From: Chryseobacterium oncorhynchi
GTDB lineage: Bacteria > Bacteroidota > Bacteroidia > Flavobacteriales > Weeksellaceae
Reading direction: 5' to 3'
Assembly (NCBI RefSeq): GCF_002899895.1
Contig: NZ_PPEI02000004.1
Span: 186,001-250,000, forward strand
DNA: 64,000 nt
Shown: one piece after another, positions 54,085 to 62,777 of the stretch
Numbering within the stretch: the stretch's first letter is position 1
Layout: each line of letters starts with the position of its first letter
The notes under the pieces: generated by a model
Told to the model about the DNA's origin: nothing
The model's input: only the letters and a program-made list of their open reading frames with translations
Databases searched by the model: none
Translations under genes and position numbers: made by a program

Positions 54085-54588
54085 ATGCCCACCATCATTG
54101 AAATAAAAAACAGAACCAATTGGGTATTAACTATTGCCATGAGTATTGGTTTAATGATATCTTTTTTCATCATATTGATCATCATTCTTATTGGTCTTCT
54201 TCAAAGTAATGATTTTATTGCTGTTTTAAACGTCCTATCAATGGCTGGCGTTGTTATCGGATTTTTCATACTATTTCTGTACATCTGGCTCTGGAATACC
54301 TTTGGAAAAACAGTATTCAATATTGAAACAAATGCCATCACGGTAAGCTATAAAAATAAATTATTTGCAAAGCCAAAAACATTCTTGAAAAAAGAAATTA
54401 AAGATATCCAAGCAGTAGATTATAGTATTGAATCTTATAAATATGGAACTCGCTACCATTTCTCATGGACCGGCGCTACTTATTCTGTTGTTTTGATAAC
54501 ACGAGATTATGAAAAAAGAATAATCAGCTGGATTACGGAAGACAAGGCCTATGAAATAGTAGATGAAGTAAAAAAAGTATGGCGCTGA
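54085..54588 (+). CDS. Membrane protein with two helices and a PH-like C-terminal domain
   Basis: A 167-residue protein with two transmembrane helices (about 15-40 and 48-72) and a C-terminal cytoplasmic domain of beta strands (ITVSYKNKLFAKPKTFLKKE, YHFSWTGATYSVVLITRDYE) that resembles bacterial PH-like domains. Function is unknown. It begins 43 bases after the secreted hypothetical gene. A 229-base gap without a recognised signal follows. Confidence 0.65.
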   Translation: MPTIIEIKNRTNWVLTIAMSIGLMISFFIILIIILIGLLQSNDFIAVLNVLSMAGVVIGFFILFLYIWLWNTFGKTVFNIETNAITVSYKNKLFAKPKTFLKKEIKDIQAVDYSIESYKYGTRYHFSWTGATYSVVLITRDYEKRIISWITEDKAYEIVDEVKKVWR

Positions 54589-54817
54589 GACTTTCAGATA
54601 TGAGTTAAGCATATTAACTCCACTTATATTAATCAACAAAAGATAGTATCATTAACACTACAATATGAAACTACACCTTTTCTAACTGGAGCAACATCTC
54701 AATAAACAATAAAAAAGAAAAAAACTCATCATCAATAAACAGGAAACATCATTCAATATTTTTTGAAAACAATCTGTAATACTATTTCATGTACAATTGT
54801 CTTACTTAAAAAAATAC

Positions 54818-56425
54818 ATGAAATCTATTTTAACCTGCCTTATTTTATTATTGGCTGTTAATCCCTTTTTATCACAGAGAACCAGGCAATTGGAACAATT
54901 ATTAGCGAATTATGATAAAACAGGACAATTCAGCGGTTCTGTTCTTATTGCTGAAAAAGGAAAAATTATTTTCGAAAAAAGTTATGGGTACAGAAATGGA
55001 CCTAAAAAAGAAAAGAATACCAACAATAGTCTTTATCGGATCTATTCTACTACAAAAATGTTTACAGCAACTGTTATTCTCCTGCTGGAAGAACAGGGAA
55101 AACTCTCTATAAATGATAAGCTATCCAAATATTATCCGGACTTTCCAAAAGGAGATAGTATTACCGTTGCCAACTTACTTTCTCATACAGCAGGAATTCC
55201 CAGCGACGAAAATACTGACAACACGGTAGATGAAGCGACATTCATAAAGTACATCACTGCAAAACCATTGGATTTTTCGCCAGGGACAAAATGGAGCTAC
55301 TCTAATTCCGGATATTATATTCTTGGATATATCATAAAAAAAGTAACAGGTTTAGAGTATGATAAAGCGATAGAAAGCTACATCCTTAAACCTTTACAGA
55401 TGAACAACAGTGGTTTCCACTTTAATACTGTCACCGATGAAAACAAGGCTCTAGGATATGAATTTTTATCAGATAACACTTCCAACGAAGCCCTTCGTTT
55501 TAAAACCGATCACCCTTTTGCTGCTGGAGCAATGTATTCTACTGTTGAAGATCTTTTCAAATTCAATGAAAGTCTTAAAAACTATAAGATTCTGAAAAAA
55601 GAAACCGTTGAAAAAATGTTTACCCCTTACCTTAATGATCATTATGGACTGGGAACTGACAGCTCTCCTATATTTGATAAAAAGAAAGCCGGACATGATG
55701 GTGGCGGACCTGGTTACCGAAGCAGATATTACAGGGTTTTAGAAGATGACATTTGCGTTATTGTAATGTCAAATTCAGAGTTATCCCATACGGATGCCAT
55801 TATCCCAAAGATAGAAAGCATATTGTACAATAAACCTTACACTACGATAGCAGCTAAGGTAAAACCACAGGACTTAAAAAAACTTGAAGGAATATATGCT
55901 GCTGAAGATACCTATTTCAATGTAACTGTTGTAGACGGACTGGTTATCTTAAAGGAAAAAAATTATCCAAGGTGTTCATTATTACCTATTAGCAATACTT
56001 TATTTCAATTGAATGACAAGATGACTTTTACATTCAAGCCAGATGAAACCGGAAAAATAAATTTACTTACTGTTCAATTTCGAGATGGTAGCGTAAAAAC
56101 GGGGAAAAGAGAAATGGTAAATATTCGTTGGGGAATTATCGGAAATGCAACGCCTGCCGGATGGGGCGAAAATGACATTCCATTGCAGAATGATCCCAAA
56201 AATCCTGATATCTATTTTCTCAAAAACTATACGCTAAATAAAGGTGGATTAAAATTCAGACAAAATAATAATTGGGGATACAATTTGGGTTTAAATAACG
56301 ATGGTAAAAGCATTGCTCTTGATGCCTATGATTTTCCAATAGAAGAAAGTGGGATTTACGACATTGTTCTTGACATGTCTAATAAAATGAAACCTACTTA
56401 TAGTATTAAGAAATCTGGGAAGTAA
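54818..56425 (+). CDS. Secreted class C beta-lactamase-type serine hydrolase
   Basis: A 535-residue exported serine hydrolase. I chose the ATG at 54818 (MKSILTCLILLLAVNPFLSQ signal peptide) rather than the TTG 21 bases upstream. The beta-lactamase/transpeptidase fold is evident: SxxK in RIYSTTKMFTA (about 79-82), YxN in WSYSNSGYYILG (about 164) and HxG in KAGHDGGGPGY (about 290). The C-terminal 200 residues are beta-rich. Such proteins (DUF-linked esterase/peptidase relatives of AmpC) usually act on peptidoglycan peptides or esters; antibiotic hydrolysis should not be assumed. Confidence 0.92.
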   Translation: MKSILTCLILLLAVNPFLSQRTRQLEQLLANYDKTGQFSGSVLIAEKGKIIFEKSYGYRNGPKKEKNTNNSLYRIYSTTKMFTATVILLLEEQGKLSINDKLSKYYPDFPKGDSITVANLLSHTAGIPSDENTDNTVDEATFIKYITAKPLDFSPGTKWSYSNSGYYILGYIIKKVTGLEYDKAIESYILKPLQMNNSGFHFNTVTDENKALGYEFLSDNTSNEALRFKTDHPFAAGAMYSTVEDLFKFNESLKNYKILKKETVEKMFTPYLNDHYGLGTDSSPIFDKKKAGHDGGGPGYRSRYYRVLEDDICVIVMSNSELSHTDAIIPKIESILYNKPYTTIAAKVKPQDLKKLEGIYAAEDTYFNVTVVDGLVILKEKNYPRCSLLPISNTLFQLNDKMTFTFKPDETGKINLLTVQFRDGSVKTGKREMVNIRWGIIGNATPAGWGENDIPLQNDPKNPDIYFLKNYTLNKGGLKFRQNNNWGYNLGLNNDGKSIALDAYDFPIEESGIYDIVLDMSNKMKPTYSIKKSGK

Positions 56426-56573
56426 AACCAATATTCAAACAATACAAAAAAACATCAGCTGAAAATTGTTGTTTTTTGTATTGTCTTTTTTATTAATTTC
56501 GACAGTATTCCAATTGCCTATCTTACCCATAGTCAAATCATTGGAAGCACAGATCATCATTAATAAATTGTAT

Positions 56574-57026
56574 ATGAAGTATTTTTTCATTTCTATTCTG
56601 CTCTGTTCAATAAACCAGCTTGTTTCGGGCCAGTCCCGACAGGATTCATTGGCTATAAAACAGGCAGCACTGGATTATATTGAATCACAGCACACTCCCA
56701 ACGCATCCAGAATGGAACGTGCTTTACACCCCAGAATGGTAAAAAGAACTTTCTGGAAAGATAAAGCCACAGGTAAAGATTATCTCCGCGAAACCAATGC
56801 AGAATCCATGATTTTACTCGCAGAAAGCTATAATAAAAACAAGGATAAATTTCCTGCTTCTCCGAAAAAAGACGTAAAATTTCTGGATGTTTCTGAGAAA
56901 ACAGCATCAATCAAATTAATTGCAGATGAATGGATTGATTACATACATCTTGCCAAACTAAATGATACATGGAAAATTGTCAATGTTCTTTGGCAATACA
57001 ATGATATCCAACGACAAACCAATTAA
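56574..57026 (+). CDS. Secreted SnoaL/NTF2-like (putative lumazine-binding) protein
   Basis: A 150-residue exported protein from the ATG at 56574 with a signal peptide ending VSGQ. A longer frame from a TTG at 56466 lacks support. The mature domain begins QDSLAIKQAALDYIESQHTP and continues with RMERALHPRMVKR, ASIKLIADEWIDYIHLAKL and DTWKIVNVLWQ, the pattern of NTF2-like lumazine-binding (Lumazine_bd_2) proteins. Substrate or ligand is unknown. The tautomerase gene starts 11 bases after it, suggesting an operon. Confidence 0.85.
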   Translation: MKYFFISILLCSINQLVSGQSRQDSLAIKQAALDYIESQHTPNASRMERALHPRMVKRTFWKDKATGKDYLRETNAESMILLAESYNKNKDKFPASPKKDVKFLDVSEKTASIKLIADEWIDYIHLAKLNDTWKIVNVLWQYNDIQRQTN

Positions 57027-57037
57027 AATTAACTGCC

Positions 57038-57421
57038 ATGCCTCATTTTATCATAGATTGTTCACAGGATATTCTCCTGCAAAATACTCCTGAAGAAATT
57101 ATGGATGCTGTATATAAAGTTGCTGATTCCACAGGTTTATTTGCCATCAATGATATTAAAGTAAGGCTGCAACCTTACCCATATTACCGTTTGGGTGACC
57201 AAAAGAAAAACTTCATACATGTCTTCGGGTATATTATGGAAGGGCGAAGTACAGCGCAAAAGGCCAATCTATCAAGACAGATCAGCATCCGTCTCACAGA
57301 ATTATTGCCGGATATTTCTTTTTTGTCTGTAAATATTAGTGAATTTGAAGCGGCAACCTACAGCAATAAGGCCCTTATCAATCCTGAAAATAGAGGTCAG
57401 GATCGTCATTTTGGACTTTAA
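57038..57421 (+). CDS. 5-carboxymethyl-2-hydroxymuconate isomerase-like tautomerase
   Basis: A 127-residue small tautomerase of the CHMI type. The catalytic N-terminal proline is in place (Met-Pro-His) and the rest matches the family: MPHFIIDCSQDIL, GLFAINDIKVRLQPYPYYRLG and FIHVFGYIMEGRSTAQKANL. Classical members isomerise 5-carboxymethyl-2-hydroxymuconate in homoprotocatechuate breakdown. No other genes of that pathway are near, so its substrate may differ. It starts 11 bases after the NTF2-like gene. Confidence 0.88.
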   Translation: MPHFIIDCSQDILLQNTPEEIMDAVYKVADSTGLFAINDIKVRLQPYPYYRLGDQKKNFIHVFGYIMEGRSTAQKANLSRQISIRLTELLPDISFLSVNISEFEAATYSNKALINPENRGQDRHFGL

Positions 57422-57452
57422 ATTTATTTGAAACCAACACCATCGCAATACA

Positions 57453-57956
57453 ATGAGCTTAAAAACATTAATCAACAAAACCGTTCAGTACAATAATTGG
57501 GTAGTCAATAAATACATCGACTGGTTATCCACAAAATCTGATGAACAACTCAATCAGGAAGTAATTTCAAGCTTTCCTACTATTTTAAAAACCCTGCATC
57601 ATATTTGGCAGACACAGGAATACTGGTGGAGCCATATTGCTGAAAACAATGACTTTGATTTCGCCAAAACAACTGCTGAAACCGGTAAGGAAGAGATTTT
57701 TAGAAATATCAAAAGTAATTCACAAAAGCTAGTAGATTATGTGGAAAACTTGTCTGAGGAAGATCTTACAAAAAATGTAAAGATAGAATCTCAATGGTTT
57801 CAGTGTGATTTTTCCAAGTATGAATACATCCAGCATGTCATTCTTCATGGCACCTATCATAGAGGACAGATTGTAACGATGGGGAGAAACGTAGGGATAA
57901 CGGATGCACCCATGACAGATTATAATTTCTGGAATATTTATAAGGATCAGAAATAA
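57453..57956 (+). CDS. DinB family protein
   Basis: A 167-residue helical-bundle protein of the DinB/YfiT-like superfamily. Two of the three metal-ligand histidines are clear in TLKTLHHIWQTQEYWW (about 47) and VILHGTYHRGQI (about 131-139). Members act as thiol-dependent S-transferases or have unknown roles. It starts 31 bases after the tautomerase gene and 51 bases before the rifampin ADP-ribosyltransferase gene. A perfect DnaA-box sequence (TTATCCACA, 57525-57533) lies inside this gene, probably by chance. Confidence 0.88.
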   Translation: MSLKTLINKTVQYNNWVVNKYIDWLSTKSDEQLNQEVISSFPTILKTLHHIWQTQEYWWSHIAENNDFDFAKTTAETGKEEIFRNIKSNSQKLVDYVENLSEEDLTKNVKIESQWFQCDFSKYEYIQHVILHGTYHRGQIVTMGRNVGITDAPMTDYNFWNIYKDQK

Positions 57957-58007
57957 AAATTCTCTTTACCATTTTCAATATTTTCTATTGATCCAAATTT
58001 TAAAACA

Positions 58008-58421
58008 ATGAATACAACTTCTGAAGAAACTACCGTCTATTACCACGGTACCAAGGCAGATCTCAAGATTGGCGACCACATCGAAGTAGGCTTCAGTTCT
58101 AATTACGGAACGCAGAGGAAAGCAAAATATATTTATCTTACCGCAACATTGGAAGCGGCAACATGGGGCGCGGAACTGTCGCAGGGAGAGGGGAAAGAAA
58201 GAATTTATATAGTAGAACCCACAGGTTCAATTGAAGATGATCCTAATTTAACAGATAAAAAATTTCCAGGCAATCCAACAAAATCCTACCGTTCACAACA
58301 TCCTTTCAAGATTATCGGAGAAGTTAAAGAATGGCAGGGACACTCTCCGGAGCAACTAAAAGTAATGAAAGATCATCTTGAGGAACTTAAAAAACAAGGT
58401 ATTGAAGCCATTGAAGACTGA
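58008..58421 (+). CDS. arr: NAD+-dependent rifampin ADP-ribosyltransferase (Arr)
   Basis: A 137-residue enzyme of the Arr family, which inactivates rifamycins by ADP-ribosylating the C23 hydroxyl group. The family features are VYYHGTKADLKIGDHI with the NAD-site histidine (about 13), IYLTATLEAATWGAELS (about 44-60), RIYIVEPTGSIEDDPNLTDK, and the closing HPFKIIGEVKEW with the aspartate just upstream. Length and spacing are normal. Chromosomal arr homologs are common in environmental bacteria, so it may be intrinsic rather than mobile; it lies next to the candidate origin and a metallo-beta-lactamase gene. No integron site is attached. Confidence 0.93.
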   Translation: MNTTSEETTVYYHGTKADLKIGDHIEVGFSSNYGTQRKAKYIYLTATLEAATWGAELSQGEGKERIYIVEPTGSIEDDPNLTDKKFPGNPTKSYRSQHPFKIIGEVKEWQGHSPEQLKVMKDHLEELKKQGIEAIED

Positions 58422-58878
58422 TTGATTAATATTAACCATGATAACCACAACCATCGAACTTAATCTTATTCAGGAGAATATCAAATATCGGTCTACGGAT
58501 AGCCTTGGAAATTTCATTGCAATAACTTCTAAGAATAGAATTCTTAATTCTGGTCTTTAATAAAAAATAAGTATCTGGTTTTATTTAACCAGACTGTTTA
58601 TGAAGTAAAATATCGTGTGGATAACTTTTTCACATCTTCTATTTCATTAATAATAAAATGTGGATAACTTTTTAAAAGCCATTCTAAATAAATATTAATA
58701 AATTGATAATTAATATTTTAAATTAAAATAATTAACTCACATAAATTATCCACACTTATTTTTAATTTGTGGATAAATTATGTGAATAACTTTTTTATCA
58801 CGATAATTACTTCTTGAAATTTAGTAATTTACTCTACAGAAAATCCATCATTATGATGATTATAAAAAATAAAAACCA
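58422..58878. other. Candidate chromosomal replication origin (oriC) region
   Basis: A 457-base gap without a gene. It contains five perfect 9-mer DnaA boxes in 174 bases: TGTGGATAA at 58616-58624 and 58659-58667, TTATCCACA at 58746-58754, TGTGGATAA at 58768-58776 and TGTGAATAA at 58781-58789 (a TTATTCACA box on the other strand). Between the second and third boxes lies a nearly pure A/T stretch (about 58683-58738) suitable as an unwinding element. A sixth TTATCCACA lies in the lactamase gene at 59024-59032. No dnaA gene is in the window. A small TCTGGTT/AACCAGA hairpin is at 58574-58593. Confidence 0.75.
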
Positions 58879-59637
58879 ATGAGATTCCCCATGAAGCATA
58901 TATTCATCATTTTATTTTCTTTTATGATCTTCAGTTGTAGTTCTCAGCATTCCGAGAACTTCAAAGCAAAGGAAATTTATAAATCCGAAAATTTAATTAT
59001 TACCCAAATTTCTGAAAACTCGTTTATCCACACTTCTTTTAAACAAACCAATGACTTCGGAAATGTTCCCTGCAATGGCCTCATTGTTAAAAACAACGAC
59101 GAAACAATTGTTTTTGACACTCCAACTCATGACAAAGATTCTGAAGAACTGATACAATGGATTACCAAAACGCTTCACTCTAAGATCAATGCTGTTATTC
59201 CAACTCATTTTCATGATGACAGCATGGGCGGGCTACAGGCATTTCACAATCATAACATCCCCTCCTATTCCTATTCAAAAACCATTGAACTTGGGAAGAA
59301 AAATAATTTTGTAGTTCCCAAAAACAGCTTTAATAATTTCATAACTTTAAAAGTAGGTAATGAAGAAGTGATTGCAAAGTTTTTCGGAGAAGGACACACA
59401 AGGGATAATACTATTGGTTACTTTCCAAGCGAAAATATTTTGTTTGGAGGATGTTTGCTAAAGGAATTAGAAGCCGGCAAGGGATATTTAGGAGATGCCA
59501 ATGTTTCAGCATGGTCCAATACTGTTGAAAAAGTAAAAAAAGAGTATCCCAATGTAAAAATTGTAATTCCGGGACACGGCGATTATGGAGATAAAAAATT
59601 ACTTGATTATACCATTAAGCTATTCAAAGTTCAATAA
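58879..59637 (+). CDS. Subclass B1 metallo-beta-lactamase (lipoprotein)
   Basis: A 252-residue exported enzyme with a lipobox (MIFSCSS; a second in-frame ATG at 58891 is also a possible start). The zinc ligands of subclass B1 are all present: HFHDDS (His-x-His-x-Asp, about 108-112), GEGHTRDNTIGYF (third His of site 1), GGCLLK with the site-2 cysteine, and IPGHGDYG. Hydrolysis of carbapenems and other beta-lactams is the expected activity. Flavobacteria carry several chromosomal B1 enzymes (IND, CGB, CIA and BlaB types); I cannot decide which subtype this is. Transcription begins next to the candidate origin. Confidence 0.95.
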   Translation: MRFPMKHIFIILFSFMIFSCSSQHSENFKAKEIYKSENLIITQISENSFIHTSFKQTNDFGNVPCNGLIVKNNDETIVFDTPTHDKDSEELIQWITKTLHSKINAVIPTHFHDDSMGGLQAFHNHNIPSYSYSKTIELGKKNNFVVPKNSFNNFITLKVGNEEVIAKFFGEGHTRDNTIGYFPSENILFGGCLLKELEAGKGYLGDANVSAWSNTVEKVKKEYPNVKIVIPGHGDYGDKKLLDYTIKLFKVQ

Positions 59638-59864
59638 AAAACAGATCACGTTCTCTGCTTCAACCCTTTTATCATTTCAATTCATACTAATTTAGAAATA
59701 CTGCCCTATAAAATTTAAACGAAAAATGATTCCAAAAGAAATACTTTCACTCTCTGTAGGCTTTTGTAAATTAGTTTCTTTAAAAATACAATATTGAATG
59801 GAGCTTTTATATTGAGGGAATGATTTTAGCATCCTCAATATTATGACTATTAAAAAAAACTTAA

Positions 59865-60821
59865 ATGAAGAACATACAAAGAGAAGACATACAAATCCTT
59901 AACCGACACAGCAACCTGAGCGAAAAAGATATCACCGAAATTCTTACCAACAATGTTTACAGCAGTAAAGATGCCTGGCAGAAATTTCTTCGGTTTTTTC
60001 TTATCAGTCTTGGAATTGGCTTTACAGTATCCGGAATTATTTTCTTCTTTGCCTATAACTGGGCAGAGTTACCAAAATTTGCAAAGTTAGGATTAACGGA
60101 AGCACTAGTAATTGCAACAACCGGACTGGTTTTACTACCCAAAATTAATATCAACATCCGGAATATTATTCTCACCGGAGCATCAGCCCTCGTGGGGGTT
60201 TTATTTGCAGTATTCGGACAGATCTATCAAACCGGAGCCAATGCTTATGATTTCTTTCTGGCATGGACTATTTTTATAACGCTTTGGGTACTCATATCAG
60301 ATTTTGCTCCTTTATGGCTTCTTTATGTGGCTTTAATTAATACCACTCTGGTTTTATATTCACAACAAGTAGCAAAAGACTGGGATACCATGGATATCAA
60401 TCTCTTACTTTTCCTACTGAATACAATCATTTTGATTGGCTCTCTTCTTATTTCTTACTATAAAAAAACAATCAGCGTTCCCAATTGGTTTACTAACATT
60501 CTGTCTCTGGCCGTCGTCAGTATATCCACTTTCGGAATCTCCGTAGGAATTATGGATAGAAATGAAATGTCATTATATCTTTTATGCTTACTGAGTGCTG
60601 GCGTATATGCCTTGGGAATCTGGTATGGTTTTAAAACCAAAAACAGCTTTTATTTTGCCATCATTCCACTTAGCATTGTCATTATTATCTGCTCCCTACT
60701 CTTCCGTATAGCAGATAATGAATTTGTATTTCTATTGGTTTGCCTTTTTGTAATTGTGAGTATTACTTTCATTATTAAAAATCTGATGGACCTTCAAAAA
60801 AAATGGAAAAATGAGAAATAA
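59865..60821 (+). CDS. DUF2157 membrane protein
   Basis: A 318-residue protein with a soluble N-terminal helical region (IQILNRHSNLSEKDITEIL) followed by about ten membrane helices. The RFFLISLGIGFTVSGIIFFFAYNWAELP segment (FTVSGIIFFFAYNWAELP, about 53-70) is characteristic of the DUF2157 family. It forms an operon with DUF4401 and GDYXXLXY proteins; the trio is a known conserved arrangement with no established function. It overlaps the next gene by 11 bases. A promoter was not identified in the 227-base gap after the lactamase gene. Confidence 0.9.
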   Translation: MKNIQREDIQILNRHSNLSEKDITEILTNNVYSSKDAWQKFLRFFLISLGIGFTVSGIIFFFAYNWAELPKFAKLGLTEALVIATTGLVLLPKININIRNIILTGASALVGVLFAVFGQIYQTGANAYDFFLAWTIFITLWVLISDFAPLWLLYVALINTTLVLYSQQVAKDWDTMDINLLLFLLNTIILIGSLLISYYKKTISVPNWFTNILSLAVVSISTFGISVGIMDRNEMSLYLLCLLSAGVYALGIWYGFKTKNSFYFAIIPLSIVIIICSLLFRIADNEFVFLLVCLFVIVSITFIIKNLMDLQKKWKNEK

Positions 60822-61878
60822 AGAAAATATTAAAAGTTTACTGGATGATCTCCGTGCTGCAAGCAGTAAAGAAATTCATTTTGATGAAGAAGCCATCATT
60901 GCGGCTTATCAGGAGAAAAACACTGACCACCAGTCATTATCCGTCAAAATACTATCTATTTTCGGAGGAATAATGGCCTGTCTTGCATTTTTGGGCTTTA
61001 TTTTTATTGCCCAAATCTTCGATTCTCAAATAGGACTTACCCTACTTGGAGTTATCTGTATTACAGGATCCGCCTTTATCAGCAGGTTATCAAAAAAAAC
61101 AATCATGGATACTTTGAGTGTCTCCTTTTTTGTTACAGGGTTCGCTCTTCTTGGCTTTGGCCTTTCCAAAGATGAAAACATCATCTATATTGTATTTATA
61201 ACCTTAGCATTATGTACATTATTTTTGGTACAGAGCTATATCCTTTCCTTTATTTCAGTATTGATTATTAACGGATGTATTATAGCATTTGCGGCAGACA
61301 ATAACATATATAGCCTGTCTTATATTATTATCGCATTACAAGCCATTGCCACTACTTTTCTGTTTTTACAGGAAGCAAAAATCATAACAAAGAACAGAAC
61401 GTTCTCCAAATTGTATGATCCGGTTAGGACAGGAATGGTATTTTCATTCCTGTCTACACTTGCATTTCTGAGTTTAGAATCTCTTGTTCCCGCGCCCGTT
61501 GTTTACAACTGTATCTCTTCGCTTGTTATCGTTATGGCTATCCTTTATGTGGTAACTCTTTTATTCAAAACATTACATATTACCAATACAACTCACAAGA
61601 GTATTATTTATGTTCTTACTATTTTACTTCTATCACCAACCTTATTAACACCTACTATATCAGGAGCTATCCTTATTATTTTATTAAGCTTTTTTGTTAA
61701 TTACAGAACCGGATTTGCATTAGCCATTATTGCCTTGGTCTACTTTCTTGGAAAGTTTTACTATGACCTTCATTTTACATTGCTAACCAAGTCGATACTC
61801 CTATTCATCTCCGGAGTTATTTTTCTGATCATTTATTTCTTCACCCATAAAAAACTGACAACAGATGAAAAAATATAA
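60811..61878 (+). CDS. DUF4401 membrane protein
   Basis: A 355-residue polytopic membrane protein with about ten helices after a soluble N-terminus (NIKSLLDDLRAASSKEIHFD). The order and helical layout match the DUF4401 family that follows DUF2157 in many Bacteroidota. Function is unknown. It overlaps the upstream gene by 11 and the downstream gene by 14 bases, so the three proteins are translationally coupled and probably form a membrane complex. Confidence 0.88.
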   Translation: MRNKENIKSLLDDLRAASSKEIHFDEEAIIAAYQEKNTDHQSLSVKILSIFGGIMACLAFLGFIFIAQIFDSQIGLTLLGVICITGSAFISRLSKKTIMDTLSVSFFVTGFALLGFGLSKDENIIYIVFITLALCTLFLVQSYILSFISVLIINGCIIAFAADNNIYSLSYIIIALQAIATTFLFLQEAKIITKNRTFSKLYDPVRTGMVFSFLSTLAFLSLESLVPAPVVYNCISSLVIVMAILYVVTLLFKTLHITNTTHKSIIYVLTILLLSPTLLTPTISGAILIILLSFFVNYRTGFALAIIALVYFLGKFYYDLHFTLLTKSILLFISGVIFLIIYFFTHKKLTTDEKI

Positions 61879-62353
61879 ATGGATTATCATACTCTTAAAT
61901 CTGGTCCTGTTGCTGGTATACTTCAACTATTCAGTAGCAGAAAAAGAGACTTTACTAAAGGATGGACAACCCGTTTTATTAAAACTGGCTCCTGTTGATC
62001 CCCGCTCATTAATGCAGGGCGACTATATGAGTCTGAGATATGACATTTCAAGAAATATAGACGCAGAAAAAATTCCCAGACGCGGCTATTGTGTTGTAAC
62101 GCTTGACACAAAAGGAATTGCCCAGGCTGTAAGGTTTCAAAAAGATCCAACACCCCTGAAAGCAGGAGAGCATTTGATCAAATATACTTCACCCAACCAA
62201 TGGAGCATAAATATTGGTGCAGAATCTTTCTTTTTTCAGGAGGGACATGCCCAAAAATATGAAAAAGCAGCTTATGGAGGAATAAGAACTGATAAAAATG
62301 GAAACAGTTTATTAGTAGGACTTTATGACGAGCAATTAAAACAAATTAAATAA
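61865..62353 (+). CDS. GDYXXLXY domain-containing membrane-anchored protein
   Basis: A 162-residue protein with one N-terminal membrane helix (about 5-21) and an exported domain carrying the defining motif QGDYMSLRYDISR (about 53-65; G-D-Y-x2-L-x-Y). It is the third member of the DUF2157-DUF4401-GDYXXLXY operon and overlaps the DUF4401 gene by 14 bases. Its biochemical role is unknown. A terminator follows 28 bases after the stop. Confidence 0.9.
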   Translation: MKKYKWIIILLNLVLLLVYFNYSVAEKETLLKDGQPVLLKLAPVDPRSLMQGDYMSLRYDISRNIDAEKIPRRGYCVVTLDTKGIAQAVRFQKDPTPLKAGEHLIKYTSPNQWSINIGAESFFFQEGHAQKYEKAAYGGIRTDKNGNSLLVGLYDEQLKQIK

Positions 62354-62381
62354 AATAGAGTAATCCCTTTTACAAAATTAT

Positions 62382-62427
62382 AAACCTCTGCTATTGATTG
62401 AATACAAACCAATAGCAGAGGTTTTTT
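62382..62427 (+). terminator. Terminator of the DUF2157 operon
   Basis: AAACCTCTGCTATTG and CAATAGCAGAGGTTT form a perfect 15-base-pair stem with a 13-base loop and a T-run. Confidence 0.9.
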
Positions 62428-62561
62428 ATATTCATTGATAAAAAAAATCAAAGAATCTTCTTCATTTCAAAAAACTTCCCGAAATTAGCGGCCTGTGCAT
62501 TAAATTTATTCAATGAAATAAAAAAATTTAAATTAAAACATACAGCAAAACTTAGTATAAG

Positions 62562-62683
62562 TTTTCTTCGGGGCAGGGTGAAATTCCCTACCGGCGGTTA
62601 CAGTCCGCGACTCCTTTCTTTTGAAAGGACTGATTTGGTGAAATTCCAAAACCGACAGTTAAAGTCTGGATGGGAGAAGAAAA
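62562..62683 (+). ncRNA. FMN riboswitch (RFN element)
   Basis: The conserved core is unmistakable: GGGGCAGGGTGAAATTCCCT, ACCGGCGGT, AGTCCGCGA, then GATTTGGTGAAATTCCAAA with ACCGACAGT, and GTCTGGATGGGAGAAG. The closing stem pairs TTTTCTTC (62562-62569) with GAAGAAAA (62676-62683). A variable stem, TCCTTTC with GAAAGGA, lies in the middle. Downstream, AAGAGTCC (62697-62704) pairs with GGATTCTT (62709-62716) within a larger AT-rich hairpin, a likely expression platform. FMN binding should repress ribB, which starts at 62778. Confidence 0.95.
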
Positions 62684-62777
62684 TGAAACGAACAGTAAGA
62701 GTCCTTACGGATTCTTGTTGTGACGTATTTCATTTCCATGTACCGAAGACTATTTTAACTTTTAAAAGTAAAATAAC

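Noticed and set aside
54818-56425. Class C serine hydrolase called as an AmpC beta-lactamase
   Set aside because: It has the SxxK/YxN fold motifs, but its length, C-terminal extension and context fit the broad esterase/peptidase relatives, so antibiotic hydrolysis is not claimed.
57525-57533. DnaA box inside the dinB gene counted as part of the origin
   Set aside because: It is more than 1 kb from the cluster and within coding sequence; single 9-mers occur by chance in AT-rich DNA.
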